From Annona cherimola (taxonomy: Eukaryota > Streptophyta > Magnoliopsida > Magnoliales > Annonaceae), in assembly GCA_030490835.1 (NCBI GenBank), contig CM059972.1, forward strand, positions 93,233,137 through 93,297,136: a stretch of 64,000 nucleotides of DNA, given 5' to 3'. The notes under the pieces were generated by a model. That model was not told the DNA's origin and ran no database searches. It saw only the letters and a program-made list of their open reading frames with translations. Below, piece after piece: positions 58,500-64,000 of this stretch (the stretch's first letter is position 1; each line of letters opens with the position of its first letter). The position numbers and the translations under genes were made by a program.

Positions 58500-58646
58500 T
58501 GACTCATTTGATCATTGGAATAAATGGATTAGTTATAAATAATAGTTATGACTCGTTTGATCATTTAAATAAATGAATTAGTTATATGTAATAATTATGA
58601 CTCATTTGATCATTTAAATAAACGAACTAGTTGTGAATCCAATCAT
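58500..58646. repeat. Tandem repeat, 3 x 49 bp
   Basis: Units start at 58500, 58549 and 58598. Each begins TGACTCRTTTGATCATT and continues AATAAATGRATTAGTTAT, with the third more diverged at its end. Confidence 0.85.
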
Positions 58647-58902
58647 CTAAACCATTTAGTCCATCAACACGTATGACCCATTTTAAACATATAAAGTAAT
58701 AAAGTTAACATTTTTATTTATCTTTATTTATAAGTTATGGTAATTATGAATAATAGAATCAATATTCTTATTAAATATAAGTAAGAAAATTTATCTTTTC
58801 ATTAGTATACATATATACATCTTAAACATCTATTACAATAAAGCCTTTAAGATATTCTTAACGATCTTCTCCTAACTAGAAATTTAAAGATTCGGCTCTA
58901 CC

Positions 58903-58967
58903 ATGAACCGGTATCAAATCCCGGGTGGAGCAAGTGCTCTATAGTCTACGTGTAATAAAAAAAAAAG
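58903..58967 (+). mobile_element. 5'-truncated SINE with 16-bp TSD
   Basis: The repeat AAGATTCGGCTCTACC flanks a 65-bp insert (copies at 58887-58902 and 58968-58983). The insert contains a B-box-like GGTATCAAATCCCGG and ends in an A run. Confidence 0.65.
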
Positions 58968-59107
58968 AAGATTCGGCTCTACCTAAGAACGAGGGAGACA
59001 CGACTCTCAAATAATAAACAGGGATAAAATGCCATGATGTCATTTGAATCCACAACTAGTGATGAGTGGATTTACTAGCTTTGGATGTTTTATTGTAGTT
59101 TATGATT

Positions 59108-59364
59108 ATGGGTTTGGATGAAAAGTTTTTTGTATAAAAATTGTTAAATTGAAATAAAATGATATGATATAATAGAGGTAATGATGATGATTAAAGAGAA
59201 TAAAGTTAAAATAACTAGGCTAGTTGTATAGTTAGTTGTATAAAAATGATTGAAAAGTATGAAAATTGTACAAGAAGATGTAAAGAAATAATTATGGAAA
59301 GTGAAAAATTTTAAATTGAGAAGTTTTAGCTTAACATATTTTACTATTTTCCGAACACATACGT
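59108..59364 (-). mobile_element. MITE family 1, inverted copy
   Basis: Starts TGGGTTTGGATGAAAAGT and ends TTTTCCGAACACATACGT. The interior is the reverse complement of 1807-2092 (ATGATATGATATAATAG, then GAATAAAGTTAAAATA, and GTTGTATAAAAATGATTG). Confidence 0.65.
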
Positions 59365-59503
59365 ACATTTTCAATAGCTTATAATTTTTATTTTTATTGT
59401 TATCAACCCGTTAGTAACTAGTTAGCAATTTGCAACCCGAATCTTTTACCCTAAATGATTGATGTCAAAGTTAAGATTTTTATAATGGATTCTAATTATA
59501 TAC

Positions 59504-59849
59504 ATTATAATGTACTTTAGGTTAAAATATAACATTTATTTATTTTTATAATTAGTTATATTTTTTATTTTTCTCGATAAACATGTTTTTTTCAATTTAT
59601 ATACTAATTTTTGTTATTTTTATATATTTATTTTTTATTTTTAAGCGGTGAAAATGACTTAAATGCCAGCTAAAATTAGTGAATTTAAAAATAAAAAATA
59701 AATATATAAAATTATTCTAAAATAGCAAAACTTAATACATAGATTGAATACACTTGAGAAAATATGTTTATGAAAATGAATATCAAATAAAAGTAAAAAC
59801 AGAATAAAAAAAACAAATATTGTATTTTAGCTTAAAATGCATTATAATA
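59504..59849. mobile_element. Foldback MITE family 2 relative
   Basis: The ends ATTATAATGTACTTTAGG and CTTAAAATGCATTATAAT are inverted repeats. The arms include TATTTATTTTTTATTTTTAA with its complement, and CAATTTATATACTAATTTTT with AAACTTAATACATAGATTG. Confidence 0.7.
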
Positions 59850-60189
59850 TTTATAATCATGCCCTAAAACGGATTGGAGCTTTTAAATAGTTATAATTAA
59901 AGTTAGCCTTCAACCCATATACCTGGACTAGTGGTATCCTGGCTTGTGGTGTAAATTATGTAAAGTTGACACACGAGTCAGAGTTAGCCAGTTTAAACCG
60001 GATTGCGCTGATAAGTTAGCTGTCCGCAGGTGGCAGGGGGTTAAAATCCCTTTTCTCTAATTTGCAAATAGGGTCTGGTAACTCAACCGTACCAGGACTT
60101 ATAAAAAATATTTAAAAAATGAGAAAAGTAGATAACTTAAACCTAAGTCCCAAAGGACCGCAATCCTGTGTATATGGGCATATGGGCAG

Positions 60190-60390
60190 GACAAATATAT
60201 ATAGGGATATATTCAGGTGCAGCAACGCTGCACCCGAATTCTCGTGCAGGTGCACCATCGCCCCATCCATTCTGGCGGGTGAGATCCTGGCCATTGAAGG
60301 GCCCCGCGAGTAGGCCGCAGGGAGGAGCTATGAGGGTAGGCCGTAAGCAATGCGTGTAGGAATGGAAAGTTTCGGCTGCTGCACCCAAAA
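60190..60390. other. GC-rich block with inverted motifs, possible MULE terminus
   Basis: GGTGCAGCAACGCTGCACC is a perfect 8-bp-arm hairpin, followed by CGTGCAGGTGCACC and GC-rich sequence unlike the surroundings. It lies 1.5 kb upstream of the FAR1/MULE-type reading frame and could be its left terminal inverted repeat. The right end would lie beyond the window, so this cannot be confirmed here. Confidence 0.3.
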
Positions 60391-60407
60391 CTGCTACACA
60401 TTTAATT

Positions 60408-60698
60408 TTGGCAGCTTTCTTGGCAAGGCGTCAGCTCTCCCAGCCTACCCTCCCGCCCAATTGTCGTGCCCCATTTTTGCTGCAGCTGGCCAGAAGCAGA
60501 GAAAAGTGGAAGGAAGCTACAGATGCTGTGCCAAAAAATGTGGGGGAAAATTTGAGAGAGAAAATCGAAGACGACAAAATTGCAACAAAAACAGTGGAAC
60601 GGGAGAGAGATGTAGGCAAAAAAATTACAAATTTAGCAAATTTCTCAACGGAAAAAATTCAGCAAGCTGATTTTCTAGTACAAATTCAACAGGTGTAA
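60408..60698 (+). CDS. Small open frame, 96 codons, unknown
   Basis: This frame lies between the GC-rich block and the FAR1-type pseudogene. After a Pro/Ala-rich start its product is charged and probably helical (REKWKEATDAVPKNVGENL, then REKIEDDKIATKTVERERD). It matches no family I recognise and could be a 5' exon or leader of the neighbouring element, or chance. It is listed for completeness only. Confidence 0.2.
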   Translation: MAAFLARRQLSQPTLPPNCRAPFLLQLARSREKWKEATDAVPKNVGENLREKIEDDKIATKTVERERDVGKKITNLANFSTEKIQQADFLVQIQQV

Positions 60699-61765
60699 AA
60701 TCTAGGAAGGTAGTCTTTGTGTTCATTGTAGATTTTAAAAATGTTTGTGCTTAGTCATTGTAGATTTAATAAATGTTGGAGCTTAGAAATTTAAAATGAC
60801 TAAAATTATTTAAAAAATGACCTGAAAAATTTATTCATAATTTCATTAAGGCTATTAAAAATTATTATGTGATTTAAATCTCAGCTATTATGTGATTTAT
60901 AATTATTGCGTGATTTATCTGTTAAATCACATAATGTATAACTATTACGTGATTTATCTGTTACTGCAGTGTCTTTTTATGACTAATGTATAACTAAGAA
61001 TCACAAACAAGTTGATCCAGAACTTTACACATTGCATGTATAGCATGCTTATTCAACAACACAAAAACTAATGTCATCACAAACAGATGATTTTCAACAC
61101 CAAAATCCACATTTTGGCATGCTGATCCATGTTTTAGTATACTGATAACCAGAAATAGATGATCTAAAATTCTGTAAATTACATCTTGACATGTGCTTGT
61201 TCCATGCATATCCTACAGTTAGTATGCTGATAACTAAAAATTTTAGGAAAAAATGATTTAATAAACTTTGTATAGAATTTGATTCTTATATGAGATGCCA
61301 ATTGCACAAATGTTTATGTAGATAGAAATCCGTTATTTAGAAGTCAGTATCGAATAAAAAATGGATCAAATATTATTTATTTATCACTAGTTTTGGAGTG
61401 CATATTAAATAATTAAATAGATTTATCGAATTAATATGTCCAACAATGACATTAGCATACTAATTTTTGAATCATATATTATTCTAATAGATATCTAGAC
61501 TTTGTATAGCAGGTGTAGTTTTGTAGTTTTTGTATCATTATGCAAATTATGAAAAACTAGTTGTATAGTTATCCTATCATTATACAATCTGTTATGTTCT
61601 AGAAAATGCATTTGACATGCTATATGGAATTGTTAGCATGCTAATGATATGGCGTAATGAGTATGCTGAAATCAGAATTCTGCGCCATTTATTGACGTAT
61701 TCTATTCCTCGCAAATTGAATTACTTATATTGTCTATGAAATGTGGTTTGCTAGGTTTTTATTAA
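60699..61765. other. Leader region of the FAR1-type pseudogene
   Basis: AT-rich, with short repeats of ATTATGTGATTTAT-type sequence at 60865-60960 (at least four). No coding region. Confidence 0.4.
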
Positions 61766-63964
61766 ATGACATCATCTATGGATGTGGACAAAAGTAAGTC
61801 TTCATTGCCTACAGTGGAACTCACAGGAGATAGTACGTTAGTTGATGAAAGCATACAAAACCCACCAGGTGTGATTACCTTTACTCCTAATGAGTCTGCT
61901 GAGTTAATTCTTTCTATTAGGCAAGAGTTTGATAGCGAAGAAGATGCATATTTTTTCTACAATTTATATGGAAGATGTTGTGGCTTTAGTGTAAGAAAAA
62001 GCGATGTTAGAATATCTAAATTAGATAAGCGGATATGCTATCGCATTCTGAAATGCTCAAGAGAAGGACATAGAAGGAATGTAGAAATTGCTTGGAAAAA
62101 GAAAAAACAGATGGACATCACTAGATGTGGATGCTTTGCGTCACTAACCATCAAGCTCGTAAGGAACACTTCGAAATGGATGGTTATGAGTTTCAAGAAA
62201 GAGCACTCTCATAGGTTGGAGACCCCCACAAAATCTCGTTGTCTGCGATCCCATCGGAGTGTGCCGGCTTCACAACTCAATATAGTCGAAGATCTCTGCA
62301 GGGTTGGCATTGGAGTATCCAGATCACTGCAATTCATGACAGAAGAAGTTGGGGGTCGTGATCAACTAGGATTCACGGAGGTTGACCTTCGTAATGCCTT
62401 AAGATCAAGACGGATGTCAAGGTATGGTGGAAGCGTCTCAGCTTTACTAGAGTACTTTCAGAAGCAATTTGCGGCAAAGGCAGATTACTTTTATGAAATT
62501 CAGGTCGACGAGCACCATCAGTTGATGTCATGTTTTTGGGTAGATGAGGAATCCAAAAATGATTATCAAGTTTTCAGTATGTTATTTGTTTCGGCACAAC
62601 TTATCGAACAAATAAATATGACATGCCTTTTGGCCCATTTGTTGAAGTTAATCACCATAAGCAGTCAGTTTTACTTGGTAGAAGCCTTTTATTTGGTGAG
62701 AGTGGGGATGACTTCACATGGTTATTTAGAATATGGCTTCATACTATGAGTGGTGTACCACCCAAAGCCATTGTCACAAATCAAGATCCAGCAATTTCAA
62801 AGGCCATATCCATAGTCTTTCCAACCATAAAACATTTTTTTTTTCGTGGCATATACATAAGAAATTTCCTGAGAAATTGTAATCTGCCAATGAAAAATAT
62901 CTTGAATTTAAAGATAGGTTGTACAAGTTGATTCACAATACCAAAGATACAGACGTCTTTGAATCTGGTTGGTCAAAATTAATGGATGATTATGATTTGA
63001 GTGACCATGCATGGCTCCAACAAATGTACAGTGTGAGGGATAAGTGGATTCCAGCTTATACAAGAAGTATTTTCTTGGTAGGGATGAGCACTACGCAACG
63101 GGCTGAAAGCATGAATGCCTTTTTCAACCATTTTGTTGGACCAACCACTCAATTACTTGAGTTCGTGGAGGCATATGAACGTGCTGTTAAAAAGAGGAGA
63201 GAAGATGAGAAGGATGCTGATTATAAAAGTACGTATGGTACTCGTGTTTTGAGAACTAAATTTGTTATTGAGGATCAAATTGCCAAATTATATACTAGAG
63301 AGATATTTTAGAATTTCAGGCAGAAGTAGAGGGGTCAAATTATTATAAGCCTAAGTCAGAGGTAATGGATGGGAGTCGTGTGATCTATGAAGTACACAAG
63401 TATAAAGACCCCACCTATAGGAGAACAGCTACCTGGTATGAAGATAGGCAATTTGCAACATGTTCATGTCGACTGTATGACTGACATGGGATTATTTGTT
63501 GGCATATATTATCCATATTCCAGTGGCGTGACATCATCACTACGCCCGTTAGTCATTTACTTCGTCGTTGGTCACAACGTCCAAAAGAGAATGTTCAAGC
63601 TCCACTATTTACAGAGAAATGTGATGCTACAAATTCACCAATGGTGCGTCGGCATTTGACATTTCCAAAGTTAAATTTCATCTTAGAGGAAATGACTTCG
63701 AGTTTGGCTAATTTTCAAATAGGAACTACATCTTTAGACACTCTTATATCAATTTTTCGAGAATATATACAGTCACAAAAGTTAGCTGGATGTTTGAATG
63801 AGCATCAACAGAACCTGAATGGTAGAGGCGAAGGTGCGAATTTTGAAGATAGCAGCCATGTAGATGGGGATGATAACATTACTGGAGAAATTCAACCTTC
63901 AATTAGCGACAATGTACAGCCTGTCCCAACTCCTACAATTGACTACCCAAATATTGTGCAGTGA
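61766..63964 (+). pseudogene. FAR1-related / MULE transposase-type pseudogene
   Basis: FAR1/FRS proteins are transcription factors derived from MULE transposases. The frame opens MTSSMDVDKS. A FAR1 DNA-binding domain spans about 54-155, with AYFFYNLYGRCCGFSVRKSD and a zinc set of C97, C121, C123, H147 and H149 (RCGC...EHSH). The transposase region starts near 230 (YFQKQFAAKADYFYEIQVDE, CFWVD). The frame shifts near 62575, continuing YRTNKYDMPFGPFVEVNHH and VTNQDPAI. It shifts again at a T run near 62836, and a TAA sits near 62879. It resumes (STTQRAESMNAFFNHFVG), with a stop and shift near 63309. A SWIM-type motif (CSCRLYD-stop-HG..CWH) is broken by a TGA. The last piece ends at 63964. At least three frame changes make it non-functional. 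It may be a MULE body or a dead FRS gene. Confidence 0.8.
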
Positions 63965-64000
63965 AAAGGACGGTCAAGCAAGCGATTAAAATCTTCTGTT

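Noticed and set aside
59915..60110. Possible tRNA-derived SINE (CTAGTGGTATCCTGG and GGGGTTAAAATCCC)
   Set aside because: A- and B-box-like words are too far apart and no target-site duplication or clear tail was found.
1..64000. tRNA, rRNA, CRISPR or bacterial-type operons
   Set aside because: No cloverleaf tRNA, rRNA segment or spaced-repeat array was seen; tRNA-like words belong to retroelement primer sites or SINEs.

Overview
This window is nuclear DNA of a flowering plant. The supported genes are plant families with plant-type introns (an MLO-type seven-transmembrane calmodulin-binding protein, a FAD2 oleate desaturase, an F-box protein, a FAR1-type transposase relative). The remainder is AT-rich sequence full of LTR retrotransposons, LINE and SINE remnants and MITEs. 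Long introns and nested retrotransposons suggest a repeat-rich, perhaps woody, genome; the species cannot be named from the sequence.

Layout. 1-1806: decayed LINE on the minus strand. 2361-3848: the last seven exons of an MLO-like gene (plus strand); its 5' half is not in the window. 4400-5365: MITE-derived DNA and a 266-bp tandem duplication. 5490-6455: F-box gene (minus) with an in-frame TGA. 7690-10370: LTR-like block. 11545-12266: LINE RNase H relic split by a MITE. 13267-14421: intact, GC-rich, single-coding-exon FAD2. 15657-19904: MITEs and LTR pieces.

19905-39759 is a retrotransposon nest. Two decayed copies of one Ty3/gypsy family lie in opposite orientations (A, plus; B, minus). Two solo LTRs of other families sit inside B, each with TG...CA ends and a perfect 5-bp target-site duplication (TAGAG and TTGTG).

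41010-55581: a complete MLO-like gene, 15 coding exons and 594 codons before the stop, read through by joining every exon in phase. 56505-59849: foldback MITEs, a 49-bp tandem repeat and a truncated SINE. 60190-63964: a FAR1/MULE transposase-type pseudogene with a GC-rich possible element end upstream.

The two MLO genes are same-strand paralogues about 37 kb apart, separated by the FAD2 gene and the nest. Over the shared region their exon lengths are identical (89, 50, 41, 174, 36 nt). At one site copy 1 has a single 129-nt exon where copy 2 has 68 + 61 nt around a 2342-bp intron, a clean intron presence/absence difference. Copy 2 also has a His/Glu-rich insertion in its first non-cytosolic loop, built partly from 21-bp repeats. 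No operon-like or wholly new multi-gene system is visible. The most informative signals are the MLO intron difference, the His/Glu loop, the F-box nonsense codon, the dateable nested insertions and the very small retroposed inserts.
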